In this document: positions 1-7,666 of the stretch, piece by piece
How positions within the stretch are numbered: the first letter of the stretch is position 1
How the letters are laid out: each line of letters starts with the position of its first letter
From: Speluncibacter jeojiensis
Lineage (GTDB): Bacteria; Actinomycetota; Actinomycetes; Mycobacteriales; Mycobacteriaceae
DNA: 64,000 nucleotides
NCBI RefSeq assembly: GCF_029589495.1
Contig: NZ_JAAIVF010000008.1
Location: 62,001-126,000 of the forward strand
Reading direction: 5' to 3'
Translations under genes and position numbers: made by a program
Notes under the pieces: model-generated
What the model was told of the DNA's origin: nothing
The model's input: only the letters and a program-made list of their open reading frames with translations
The model's database searches: none

Positions 1-218
1 TGCTGGCACTGGTCGTGGTGGTCACCGCGGTGCTCGGCGCGCGCCGGCATTTCCCGGGCCCCGGCGCGGAGTCGCTGACGGTTCACGTCCTCGCGGCGGT
101 CGCGGTGCTGGTCGCCCAGCACTACGCGGATCGGCGGCGCGGCCTCCTCGCCGTGGCGGCCGCGCTGGTGGTGCCGGTCATCGCGGGCGCGGTGCTGTGG
201 ACGCAGTGGTGGACGTGA
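1..218 (+). CDS. Membrane protein, C-terminal fragment (runs in from the left edge)
   Basis: The reading frame is open from base 3 and ends at the TGA at 216-218, so only the last ~71 residues are visible. They form two hydrophobic stretches, one at the left edge and one near the end (VAAALVVPVIAGAVLW), separated by a charged loop containing HYADRRRG. The last residues are WTQWWT. This looks like the end of a small polytopic membrane protein. I do not recognise the family, and its start and neighbours lie outside the window. Confidence 0.6.
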   Translation, partial: LALVVVVTAVLGARRHFPGPGAESLTVHVLAAVAVLVAQHYADRRRGLLAVAAALVVPVIAGAVLWTQWWT

Positions 219-230
219 CGACCTGCGGGT

Positions 231-260
231 TTGAGCGGAGTCGGGTCGATCTGCGATACT
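231..260 (+). promoter_or_regulatory. Candidate sigma-A-type promoter upstream of the malic enzyme gene
   Basis: TTGAGC (231-236) and GATACT (255-260) are separated by 18 bases in the 275-base gap before the malic enzyme gene. It would give a leader of more than 200 bases, so a nearer promoter is possible. Nothing else stands out in this gap. Confidence 0.25.
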
Positions 261-493
261 GACGGTCACGTACATCGGGCCGACCGCACCGATGCGCGCC
301 GATCACAACAGCACGATCTTGCATACCGGGGCGGACCGCCAGGTATTTCATCGCGCCGGGACCGTGAACCCGACCTTGGTGAGTAACCCACGTCACCGTC
401 CCGGTAGTCTGCTTTAACTATCTTGTCGGGATGCCGGAGCTCGGCGCCCGAAGCCCAGACCCGCGCTGGGCCCAGAGCATGCAGGAGTGACAC

Positions 494-1696
494 GTGTCTA
501 CTGTTTCGGAAGCCGGTCGGTCGCAGCAGGGTGCCCTGTCCGAGATCACCACCGAGGAGATCTTCGCCGGACATCTCGGCGGCAAGCTCTCGGTCGAACT
601 CACCGCTCCGCTCGAGACCCAGCGTGACCTGTCGATCGCGTACACCCCGGGAGTCGCGCAGGTCAGCCGCGCGATCGCCGCCGACGAGACGCTGGCCAAG
701 CGTTACACCTGGACGGACCGGCTGGTCGTCGTCGTCTCCGACGGATCCGCCGTGCTCGGTCTCGGCGACATCGGCGCCCGCGCCTCGCTGCCCGTGATGG
801 AGGGCAAGTCCGCGCTGTTCAAGAAGTTCGCCGACCTGAACTCGATCCCGCTGGTGATCGACACCAAGGACCCCGACGCGATCGTCGAGACCCTGATCCG
901 GCTGCGCCCGAGCTTCGGCGCCGTCAACCTCGAGGACATCTCGGCCCCGCGCTGCTTCGAGATCGAGCGCCGCGTCATCGAGGCGCTGGACTGCCCGGTC
1001 ATGCACGACGACCAGCACGGCACGGCGATCGTGGTGCTCGCCGCGCTCAACGGTGCGGTCAAGGTGCAGGGGCGCGACGTCAAGGACCTGAAGGTCGTCA
1101 TCTCCGGCGCCGGCGCCGCCGGTGTCGCCTGCGCGAACATCCTGCTGGCCGCGGGCGTCGACGACGTCGTCGTGCTCGACTCGAAGGGCATCGTCTCGCG
1201 TGGTCGTGACGGGCTCAACGAGTTCAAGGCGGATCTCGCCGAGCGGACCAACCCGCGCCAGGTGACCGGTGGTGCCGCCGAGGCCCTCGCCGGTGCGGAC
1301 GTCTTCCTGGGCGTGTCGGCGGGCACGATCGGCGAGGAGCTGATCGCGAGCATGGCCGAGGGGGCGATCGTGTTCGCGCTGTCGAACCCGGACCCGGAGA
1401 TCCACCCCGAGGTCGCCCGCAGGCACGCGGCCATCGTGGCCACCGGGCGCAGCGACTTCCCGAACCAGATCAACAACGTGCTCGCGTTTCCCGGCGTGTT
1501 CAAGGGCGCGCTGGACGCGGGCGCCCGCCGGATCACCGAGGGCATGAAGATCGCTGCGGCCGAGGCGATCCTGTCGGTGGTCGGTGACGAGCTGTCGGCC
1601 GACAAGATCGTGCCGTCGCCGCTGGACCCGCGGGTCGCGCCGGCGGTCGCCGCGGCGGTGGCCGCCGCCGCGCACGCCGAGGGCGTGACCGGCTAG
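494..1696 (+). CDS. NAD(P)-dependent malic enzyme, short form
   Basis: Oxidative decarboxylation of malate to pyruvate in the cytosol, linking the TCA cycle to pyruvate and reducing power. The protein has 400 residues, the length of the short bacterial malic enzymes that lack the phosphotransacetylase tail. Visible landmarks are the catalytic Tyr in AYTPG (Y50), Lys105 in MEGKSALFKK, metal-binding NLEDI (E147, D148) and HDDQHGT (D172/D173), the dinucleotide loop GAGAAG (205-210), and the late motifs SNPDPE and NQINN. The start at 494 is preceded by AGGAG at 482-486. It is a single gene with a possible terminator just downstream. Cofactor preference cannot be read reliably from the sequence. 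Confidence 0.95.
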   Translation: MSTVSEAGRSQQGALSEITTEEIFAGHLGGKLSVELTAPLETQRDLSIAYTPGVAQVSRAIAADETLAKRYTWTDRLVVVVSDGSAVLGLGDIGARASLPVMEGKSALFKKFADLNSIPLVIDTKDPDAIVETLIRLRPSFGAVNLEDISAPRCFEIERRVIEALDCPVMHDDQHGTAIVVLAALNGAVKVQGRDVKDLKVVISGAGAAGVACANILLAAGVDDVVVLDSKGIVSRGRDGLNEFKADLAERTNPRQVTGGAAEALAGADVFLGVSAGTIGEELIASMAEGAIVFALSNPDPEIHPEVARRHAAIVATGRSDFPNQINNVLAFPGVFKGALDAGARRITEGMKIAAAEAILSVVGDELSADKIVPSPLDPRVAPAVAAAVAAAAHAEGVTG

Positions 1697-1718
1697 ACCG
1701 CGCGCAGAATTTTCGGGG

Positions 1719-1753
1719 AGGGTCCGTTCCGGGTTGCCGGGCGGGCCCTTTCC
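1719..1753 (+). terminator. Candidate terminator after the malic enzyme gene
   Basis: AGGGTCCG (1719-1726) pairs with CGGGCCCT (1742-1749) with one G-U wobble and a 15-base loop, followed by a short pyrimidine-rich run. It lies 22 bases after the stop codon. Confidence 0.4.
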
Positions 1754-1845
1754 CGTCTGTGTGATCTGCTGTCTGGGTGAGCTTCTGGAGGCCGGTCCGG
1801 GGACGACCGGATCGAGTGCAGGACGTGCGGAGGAGGAACGGGTCG

Positions 1846-2796
1846 ATGAGTGGTGGCGTCGGGCGCGCACGCGGTTGGCTGCGGGCGGTGTCGGCGATCG
1901 GGGTGGTCGCGGCGGTGCTGGCGTTGTCGGCGTGCGGGAGCAACGAGACCTCGTTGACCGGGCGTAGCGGGTCCGGCGAGGTCGTCGTCGGATCGGGGAG
2001 TTCCCCGCTGGGCGAGGTCGTCGCCGAGATCTACGCCGGCGCCCTGCGCGACGCGGGCGCAAAGGTGCGGACCGACCTCGGGCTCGGTGCGCGCGAGCAG
2101 TACCTCGCTGCGCTCGACGGCGGGAAGGTCAACCTGGTGCCCGAGCTCACCGGCCAACTGCTGGACCACTACGACCGCGGCGCCACCGCGACCGAGGGCA
2201 AGGCGGTCTACGAGGCGCTGAGCCGTTCACTACCCGAACAACTCTCGGTGTCCGATCCCGCCGCTGCGGAGGATCGCGAGGCCCTGGTCGTCACCGAGAC
2301 CACCGCGCACCGCTTCGACCTCAAGAGCATCACCGACCTCGCGCCACACTGCGCACAGCTGACCCTGGGCGGGCCGTTCGCGGTCTCGGGGAGCAGGGCC
2401 GGACTGGTCGGGCTGCGCGAGGTCTACGGCTGCGGCTTCGAACAGTTCGCCGGATTCCCGCTCGACACGGCCACACCGGATCCCGCCTCCGCAGACCGGC
2501 AGTTGGCGGACGCTTTGAGGACCGATCGGGTGCAGGTCGCGGCGCTGTCCACTGCGACTCCGGAGGTCACGGCCGACTCGTTCGTCGTGCTGCAGGACGA
2601 CAAGTCGCTCTTCCCCGCGCAGAACGTGATCCCGCTCTTCCGCAAGGGTGCGCTGACCGCCGATCAGATCAAGGTGCTCGATCGGGTGGCGGGTGAGCTG
2701 ACCACGGGCGATCTGGCCGACATGATCGGCCGGGTGCAGGCCGGACAGAAGCCCGCGGCGGTCGCCGCCGAGTGGTTGCCTGCCCACGGACTCTGA
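1846..2796 (+). CDS. Lipoprotein, glycine betaine/choline/proline ABC-type substrate-binding protein
   Basis: A predicted surface lipoprotein of 316 residues: a signal peptide with lipobox LSAC (Cys30) and then an OpuAC/ProX-type solute-binding fold. The mature part opens with VVVGSGSSPLGEVVAEIYAG and continues with a central NLVPELTGQLLDHY segment typical of the betaine/choline binding family (PF04069). I chose the ATG at 1846, not an in-frame start 23 codons earlier, because AGGAGGAA lies just upstream and the signal peptide then begins correctly. No permease or ATPase gene is next to it, so it is an orphan binding protein that must share a transporter encoded elsewhere or act as a sensor. 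The ligand is uncertain within the quaternary amine class. Confidence 0.85.
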   Translation: MSGGVGRARGWLRAVSAIGVVAAVLALSACGSNETSLTGRSGSGEVVVGSGSSPLGEVVAEIYAGALRDAGAKVRTDLGLGAREQYLAALDGGKVNLVPELTGQLLDHYDRGATATEGKAVYEALSRSLPEQLSVSDPAAAEDREALVVTETTAHRFDLKSITDLAPHCAQLTLGGPFAVSGSRAGLVGLREVYGCGFEQFAGFPLDTATPDPASADRQLADALRTDRVQVAALSTATPEVTADSFVVLQDDKSLFPAQNVIPLFRKGALTADQIKVLDRVAGELTTGDLADMIGRVQAGQKPAAVAAEWLPAHGL

Positions 2797-2817
2797 GGCG
2801 GCTGCGCCGCCCGTACC

Positions 2818-2847
2818 CGAGTTGCGGGGCCGGGACACCGCAACTCG
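2818..2847. terminator. Bidirectional hairpin between convergent genes
   Basis: A perfect 10-bp stem (CGAGTTGCGG at 2818-2827, CCGCAACTCG at 2838-2847) with a 10-base loop fills the 52-base gap between two converging genes. A smaller GGCGGC/GCCGCC hairpin sits at 2797-2811. No long U tract follows, as is usual in actinobacteria. Confidence 0.65.
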
Positions 2848-2848
2848 C

Positions 2849-3751
2849 TCACCGGTGGCGGAGCCGCACTCGCAGGAAGTCGTTGATCTCGTCGACGGCG
2901 ACCGCGGCGTCGCGCAGCAGGGACGCCTGCAGCTGGGCCACGTGCCACAAGGTGGATTCGGACAGGGTCACCTCGACCCCACCGGCGCGCAGTTTCTCCG
3001 CGTACGCGAGATCCTGCGGGTAGAGGATCTCGCCGGTGCCGACCTGGATGAGAGTCGGCGGCATGCCCTCGGTCGCCGCATGCGCCGGGGCGAAGCCCGG
3101 ATCGGTGGGGCTCGCATCGCCCAGGTACGCCCGGGCGGCGGGCCGGCTCCAGCCCGTGCTCACCACGAGATCCCGTGCGGCGGGCGCATTCTCGTCGGCG
3201 GGGTCGACCCACGGCGAGAGCAGCACGAGCGCGCCGGGCCGGATGCCGTGCTCGTCGATCAGCCGGCGGGCGCTCGCCGCGGCGAGCCCGCCGCCCGCGG
3301 AGTCGCCGACGATGGCGACCCGCTCCGGCGCCAGGCCGCGGCGCTCGAGCAGTTCGAGGTAGGCGGCCACCGCGTCGTCGACCGCCGCTGGATACCGATG
3401 CTCCGGCGCGAGCCGGTAGTCGAGGGTGACCACCATGGCGCCGGTGCCGCGGGCCAGGTGCCCGGCGAGCGACCGGTGTGTCTTGGGGGAGCCGATCGTG
3501 TACGCGCCGCCGTGCAGATACAGCACGGCGGTGTCCGGATCGCCGGCGCCGCGGGCGGTGAGCTTCTCTGCCGGACGCCCGCCGATCCGGATGTGTTCGA
3601 CGACGACCCCGCTCGGGACCGTCTGGAGGACCGCCCCCGCGTCGAGCAGCGTGCGCTGCGCCCGCCACGACAGCCGCGGCGTGAGCACAAGGCGGTAGAA
3701 GACGCCCATACCCGCCGCGACCAGCGGCCGCGGCAGGTAGGGCAGTCTCAT
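2849..3751 (-). CDS. Alpha/beta hydrolase, HSL (GDXG) family esterase, LipR-like
   Basis: A predicted carboxylester hydrolase of 300 residues in the hormone-sensitive-lipase family. It has the oxyanion-hole motif HGGAY near residue 80, the nucleophile elbow GDSAGG near residue 150, LSPWVDP, and a late His in TLWHVAQ. Its start codon overlaps the stop of the upstream SDR gene by four bases (ATGA), so it is the third gene of a leftward operon with a monooxygenase and an SDR. This matches the gene set Rv3083-Rv3085 (mymA, lipR, SDR) of the Mycobacterium tuberculosis mymA operon, though with the SDR placed before the hydrolase. It probably hydrolyses an ester or lactone produced by the monooxygenase; the natural substrate is unknown. 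Confidence 0.9.
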   Translation of the reverse strand: MRLPYLPRPLVAAGMGVFYRLVLTPRLSWRAQRTLLDAGAVLQTVPSGVVVEHIRIGGRPAEKLTARGAGDPDTAVLYLHGGAYTIGSPKTHRSLAGHLARGTGAMVVTLDYRLAPEHRYPAAVDDAVAAYLELLERRGLAPERVAIVGDSAGGGLAAASARRLIDEHGIRPGALVLLSPWVDPADENAPAARDLVVSTGWSRPAARAYLGDASPTDPGFAPAHAATEGMPPTLIQVGTGEILYPQDLAYAEKLRAGGVEVTLSESTLWHVAQLQASLLRDAAVAVDEINDFLRVRLRHR

Positions 3752-4578
3752 CGACCGGCCTTGGGCATGACCCGCCCGGTCACGACGGCGAAGATCCGCT
3801 CGTAGGAGGAACCGACCAGGCGTACGAAGACGTCCAGGAACCGCGCGTCGAGGCCGATCAGGACGCGGGGGCGGTTGCCCTCGACACCCTTGAGGATGCG
3901 GCGGGCCGCGGCCTCGGGGCTGGTGTGCGCGAGGTAGCGGTCGAAGAACTGCGCCAGGGCGGCCGCATCGCCGGAGGCGACGGTGCCGTTGCGGGCGATC
4001 GCGGTCTTGATGCCGCCGGGGTGCACACAGGTGACCTTGACGGGGTGCTTGGCGATCTGCATCTCCATCCGCAGCGCCTCGGTGAACCCGCGCACGGCGA
4101 ACTTGGCCGAGTTGTACGCGGCCTGCCCGGGGATGGACAGCAGGCCGAACAGGCTCGAGGTGTTGATGACGTGGCCGTCGCCGGAGGCGATCAGGTGCGG
4201 CAGGAATGCCTTGGTGCCGTTGACCACTCCCCAGTAGTCGACGTCCATGACCCGCTCGATGTCCTTGAACTCGCTGATCTCGATGTCACCGGTGAAGGCG
4301 ATGCCCGCGTTGTTGAACACCAGGTTGACCTTGCCGAAGTGCTGCGCCACCGTGTCGGCGTACTCGAGCACAGCCTCGCGTTCGGCGACGTTGAGCCGGT
4401 CCGTGCGGACCTCGGCACCGAGGGCCTCGGCCTGGCGCGCCGTCTCGGCGAGCCCCTCGGTGTCGACATCGGACAGGGCGAGCTTGGCGCCGCGGCGGGC
4501 CAGGTCGAGCGCCAGTGCGCGGCCGATGCCCGATCCCGCGCCGGTGATGACGGCGACCTTGCCGGTGAAGTCGGTCAT
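3748..4578 (-). CDS. Short-chain dehydrogenase/reductase, Rv3085-like
   Basis: An NAD(P)-dependent oxidoreductase of 276 residues. The N-terminal Rossmann motif is TGAGSGIG (residues 13-20). NNAG, the catalytic Ser in NTSS, and YNSAK (Tyr and Lys) follow. The longer open frame upstream is spurious: the ATG at 4578 has GGAGAA just upstream and overlaps the monooxygenase stop by four bases. It is the middle gene of a three-gene operon coupled at both ends. Length and partners match the SDR of the mycobacterial mymA operon, so it likely interconverts an alcohol and a ketone or aldehyde before or after the monooxygenase step. The substrate is inferred only as a hydrophobic carbonyl compound. Confidence 0.9.
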   Translation of the reverse strand: MTDFTGKVAVITGAGSGIGRALALDLARRGAKLALSDVDTEGLAETARQAEALGAEVRTDRLNVAEREAVLEYADTVAQHFGKVNLVFNNAGIAFTGDIEISEFKDIERVMDVDYWGVVNGTKAFLPHLIASGDGHVINTSSLFGLLSIPGQAAYNSAKFAVRGFTEALRMEMQIAKHPVKVTCVHPGGIKTAIARNGTVASGDAAALAQFFDRYLAHTSPEAAARRILKGVEGNRPRVLIGLDARFLDVFVRLVGSSYERIFAVVTGRVMPKAGR

Positions 4579-6200
4579 TGTGCGTTCTCCGCTCCGCTGA
4601 GTTCGAGGTCGGTGTCGGCGTTCGTGCCGGCACCCGTGGAGCCATTCTGGGTGGCGACGGATTCCGGCGTGCGGTCGACCCGCGGAATCGCGCGGACCGC
4701 GGCGGACTCGGTGTGATACGCGGCGACGTCGAAGGTCCTTGTCTCGCGCCGGAACTCGAAGGTGAAGCCCGGCCACAGCGTGGTGTTGTTCCCGTGCTTG
4801 TCCAGGTACCAGCTGGCGCACCCGCCGGTCATCCACACCGACGGCTGCAGCTTGCGCTGCAGTTCGACGTTGTACTCGTGCTGCACGTCCGCGCGGACCT
4901 CGACGGTGCTCAGGCCCTGACGCGCCATGGTGCCCAGGGCGTCGGCCACGTAGTTGATCTGCGACTCGATCATGAGGACCATCGAGCTGTGTCCGAGGCC
5001 GGTGTTCGGCCCGACGAGGAAGAACATGTTGGGGAAGTTGGCGACCGCCGAACCCTTGTAGGCCTGCATGCCGCCGTCGTCGAACGTCGCGGCCAGCGTG
5101 CGCCCGTCGCGGCCGTGGATGGCCTCGAAGGTCGGCGAGTCGGTGACGTGGAACCCGGTTGCGACGATGATGGCGTCGACCTCGCGGACCGTGCCGTCCT
5201 TGGTGACGACGGCGTTCGCGGTCACCTCGGCGATGCCGTCGGTGACGACGTCGACGTTCGGCCGGTCCAGCGCCGGGTAGTAGTCGTTGGAGATCAGCAT
5301 GCGCTTGCAGCCGATCTCGAAGTGCGGGGTGACCTTGCGGCGCAGCGCCGGGTCCTTGATCCCGCGGCGCAGTTGCACCCGGGCCGCGATCTGCAGCGGC
5401 TTCATCAGCAGCGGCTGCCGGGTCAGGCCGACGACCTGCGTCTCACGGATCGCGTACACGCCGGCGCGGGCCAGGCGCTGGAAGCCCGGGACGTACTTGT
5501 AGGCGAGTCGCTCGGCCTTGGTGTATTCACGGTCGGCGCGGGGGAGGATCCACGGCGCGGTGCGCTGGTAGACGTCGAGGTGGCCGACGCTCTTGGCGAT
5601 GGCCGGCACGATCTGGATGGCCGAGGCGCCGGTGCCGATGACCGCTACCCGCTTGCCGGTCAGGTCGGCGTCGTGGTTCCAGCGCGACGAGTGGAAGATC
5701 TCGCCGGTGAAACCCTCGATGCCCTTGATGTCCGGCAGCGACGGCTCGCACAGCGCGCCGACCGCGGAGACGACGACCTTGGCCGTGAAGTCGCCCTTGG
5801 TGGTCACGACGTTCCACTGCTCGGCGGCGGCGTCCCAGGTGGCGTCGAGCACCTCGCACCCGAACACGTGGCGGTCCAGCACGCCCGCGGTGCGGGCGGT
5901 CTTCTGGATGTAGGCCTGGATCTCCGGCTGCTTGGAGAACGACCGGCTCCACTCCGGGTTCAGCGCGAACGAGTACGAGTACAGCTGCGACGGGACGTCG
6001 CACGCCGCGCCCGGGTACGTGTTGTCGCGCCAGGTGCCGCCCACGTCCTGGCCGCGCTCGAGCACCAGGAAGTCGTGCCGACCCTCCTTCGCGAGGCGGA
6101 TCGCGGCGCCGAGCCCGGCGAATCCGCTTCCGATGATCAGCACGTCGATGTGCCGTGAAGTCGCGGGTGCCGAGTCGTCCGGCTTCGTCGCTGTCGTCAT
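4575..6200 (-). CDS. Flavin-containing monooxygenase, Baeyer-Villiger/MymA-like
   Basis: A two-dinucleotide-binding flavoprotein of 541 residues using NADPH and O2. The FAD motif GSGFAG is at residues 24-29, the NADPH-site motif GTGAS at 189-193, and a Baeyer-Villiger-type fingerprint FTGEIFHSSRW at 164-174. The last position of the classical fingerprint (Pro or Asp after Trp) is Asn here. It is the first gene of an overlapping operon with an SDR and an HSL esterase, a set that could turn a ketone into an ester and then hydrolyse it. A well-spaced promoter ends seven bases before the ATG, so the mRNA is probably leaderless. An operator overlaps the -35 box, so the divergent TetR protein is the likely repressor. 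It is longer than M. tuberculosis MymA, with an extended C-terminus. Confidence 0.9.
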   Translation of the reverse strand: MTTATKPDDSAPATSRHIDVLIIGSGFAGLGAAIRLAKEGRHDFLVLERGQDVGGTWRDNTYPGAACDVPSQLYSYSFALNPEWSRSFSKQPEIQAYIQKTARTAGVLDRHVFGCEVLDATWDAAAEQWNVVTTKGDFTAKVVVSAVGALCEPSLPDIKGIEGFTGEIFHSSRWNHDADLTGKRVAVIGTGASAIQIVPAIAKSVGHLDVYQRTAPWILPRADREYTKAERLAYKYVPGFQRLARAGVYAIRETQVVGLTRQPLLMKPLQIAARVQLRRGIKDPALRRKVTPHFEIGCKRMLISNDYYPALDRPNVDVVTDGIAEVTANAVVTKDGTVREVDAIIVATGFHVTDSPTFEAIHGRDGRTLAATFDDGGMQAYKGSAVANFPNMFFLVGPNTGLGHSSMVLMIESQINYVADALGTMARQGLSTVEVRADVQHEYNVELQRKLQPSVWMTGGCASWYLDKHGNNTTLWPGFTFEFRRETRTFDVAAYHTESAAVRAIPRVDRTPESVATQNGSTGAGTNADTDLELSGAENAQ

Positions 6201-6207
6201 GTCACCG

Positions 6208-6236
6208 AGCGTAGGTACCTATTGAGAACGAGTCAA
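6208..6236 (-). promoter_or_regulatory. Promoter of the monooxygenase operon (leaderless type)
   Basis: On the minus strand, TTGACT (6236-6231) and TACGCT (6213-6208) are separated by exactly 17 bases. Only seven bases lie between the -10 box and the ATG at 6200, so transcription should start at or next to the start codon. Confidence 0.6.
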
Positions 6237-6280
6237 TAGCTATTGACTGCAATTCAGTAGATTATTGACTCTCGTTCATT
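6221..6280. promoter_or_regulatory. Operator array for the divergent TetR regulator
   Basis: Three dyads lie in the 91-base divergent gap. ATTGA-N7-TCAAT at 6221-6237 overlaps the -35 box of the monooxygenase promoter. A perfect 16-bp palindrome GTCAATAGCTATTGAC is at 6232-6247. A related ATTGACTCTCGTTCATT is at 6264-6280, before the TetR gene. The outer two share the core ATTGACT and CGTTC in the same relative arrangement. Operator function is inferred from position and symmetry. Confidence 0.6.
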
Positions 6281-6291
6281 AGTATGGGGGC

Positions 6292-6939
6292 ATGGCAGGC
6301 AAACGCACCCGACTCAGCCCGGAGGCGCGCCGCGCGCAGCTGATCGAGCTGGGCGTGCAGATGCTCGCCGGGCGCCCCCTCGACAGCGTCTCGGTGGAGG
6401 AGATCGCCGAGCAGGCCGGGATCTCACGCGGGCTGCTGTTCCACTATTTCTCGTCCAAGCACGACTTCCACGTGGCGATCGTCCGGCACACCAGCGAGGA
6501 GATGCTCGCCGTCACCGAGCCCGACCCCGCACTGCCGCCATTGGGGATGCTGCACGCCTCGCTGACGGCGTACATCGATTACGTGACCGATAACCGCGGC
6601 GGCTACGTCTCGCTGCTGCGCGGAACAGCCAGCGGCGACCCCGCGATGCGGGAGATCTTCGAGCAGACCCGCACCGCGATGGCCGAGCGGGTGCTCGCGC
6701 AGGCGCCGAACATCGGCATCGAGCGCACGCCGCGGGCCGAACTGGCGGTCCGGGGGTGGATCGCGTTCGTGGAGGAGACGGCGATCAGCTGGTTGACCGA
6801 CCCGAAGCTGACCAAGGGCGAACTGCTCGAACTCGTCGGGCAGGCGCTGCCCGCAGTGGCGTTGCCGCCCGAGGTGGCCGCCGCGCTGCTCGGGGCCATG
6901 CCGGTGACCGGCCGGCCTCCGGCGCAAGCGGCGGTGTGA
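6292..6939 (+). CDS. TetR family regulator of the monooxygenase operon
   Basis: A TetR-type repressor of 215 residues with an N-terminal helix-turn-helix (residues ~16-62, ending ISRGLLFHYFSSKHDF) and a ligand-binding C-terminal domain. It is divergent from the monooxygenase operon across a gap packed with inverted repeats, which is the usual layout for a local autoregulated repressor. A -10-like TAGTAT (6280-6285) lies six bases before the ATG, suggesting a leaderless message; GGGGG next to the start could also serve as ribosome site. Its recognition helix resembles that of the TetR protein at 40904-41545, and the two have similar operators. Confidence 0.9.
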   Translation: MAGKRTRLSPEARRAQLIELGVQMLAGRPLDSVSVEEIAEQAGISRGLLFHYFSSKHDFHVAIVRHTSEEMLAVTEPDPALPPLGMLHASLTAYIDYVTDNRGGYVSLLRGTASGDPAMREIFEQTRTAMAERVLAQAPNIGIERTPRAELAVRGWIAFVEETAISWLTDPKLTKGELLELVGQALPAVALPPEVAAALLGAMPVTGRPPAQAAV

Positions 6940-6942
6940 CGG

Positions 6943-7662
6943 CTAGAGGTGCCGGGTGAACCGGTGCGGATCCGCGAGGAACATCCGCCACCCGCGCACC
7001 ATGTCGAGGTCCTCCCAGGTGCTCGGCATGGGGTCGTCGAGTGTGCCGTCGAGCACGCGGATGTCGGCGTCCGGGCAGGCCGCGAGGATCGGGGAGTGTG
7101 TCGCCAGGATCACCTGTGAGCCCTCGGCGGCGAGATCGCCGATGATGCCGAGCAGCGCCAGACACGACTGAAACGACAGCGCCGCCTCGGGCTCGTCGAG
7201 CAGCCACAGCCCGACCCCGACCGGACGGTCGGCGATGTATTGAAGAAACGACTGCCCGTGCGAGAGTGCGTTGAGTTGCTGGTCGCCCTCGCGGGGGCGG
7301 GTGGCGTCCGCACTGTCGAAGAGCGCGTGCATCGACTCGGCGCGCAGGAAGCACCCACCGTGCGGGCGGGGCCGCGGCCCGATGCACGTCAGGTGCCGGC
7401 CGAGGTCGGTGTCCTCTGTGGAAGAGCCGGCCGACCACAGGCGGTCGGCCGCGGTGAGCCCACTTCGCCAGGCCGCGGCGACCGCCTCCAACAGGGTTGA
7501 CTTGCCGGTGCCGTTCTCGCCGACGATCACGGTGACGGGACGGTCGAACGCGAACCCGTCCGCGCACAACCGCTCGACGACGGGCAGCCGCAGATACCAC
7601 GAAGCCGGGTCGAATCCACTCCGCGGAGTGAACTCGACCCGGCTCAGTGGCAGGTCGCTCAT
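6943..7662 (-). CDS. Small ABC-type ATPase encoded directly downstream of kgd
   Basis: A soluble single-domain ATPase of 239 residues. It has Walker A GENGTGKST (48-56), an ABC signature-like LSHGQ (133-137), Walker B LWLLDEPEAALS (152-163, with catalytic Glu) and a switch His in ATHS (189). No membrane segment is present, so it is not an importer or exporter ATPase in the usual sense; it resembles the AAA_21/AAA_23-like group of solitary ABC ATPases. The ATG at 7662 starts four bases after the kgd stop, and a much longer upstream frame inside kgd is spurious. Co-transcription with kgd is therefore likely. Its role is unknown. Confidence 0.8.
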   Translation of the reverse strand: MSDLPLSRVEFTPRSGFDPASWYLRLPVVERLCADGFAFDRPVTVIVGENGTGKSTLLEAVAAAWRSGLTAADRLWSAGSSTEDTDLGRHLTCIGPRPRPHGGCFLRAESMHALFDSADATRPREGDQQLNALSHGQSFLQYIADRPVGVGLWLLDEPEAALSFQSCLALLGIIGDLAAEGSQVILATHSPILAACPDADIRVLDGTLDDPMPSTWEDLDMVRGWRMFLADPHRFTRHL

Positions 7663-7666
7663 GCGA

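Noticed and set aside
266-2062. Long open frame opposite the malic enzyme gene
   Set aside because: GC-rich antisense shadow; Arg/Pro-rich composition, no ribosome site, and the plus-strand gene is clearly a malic enzyme.
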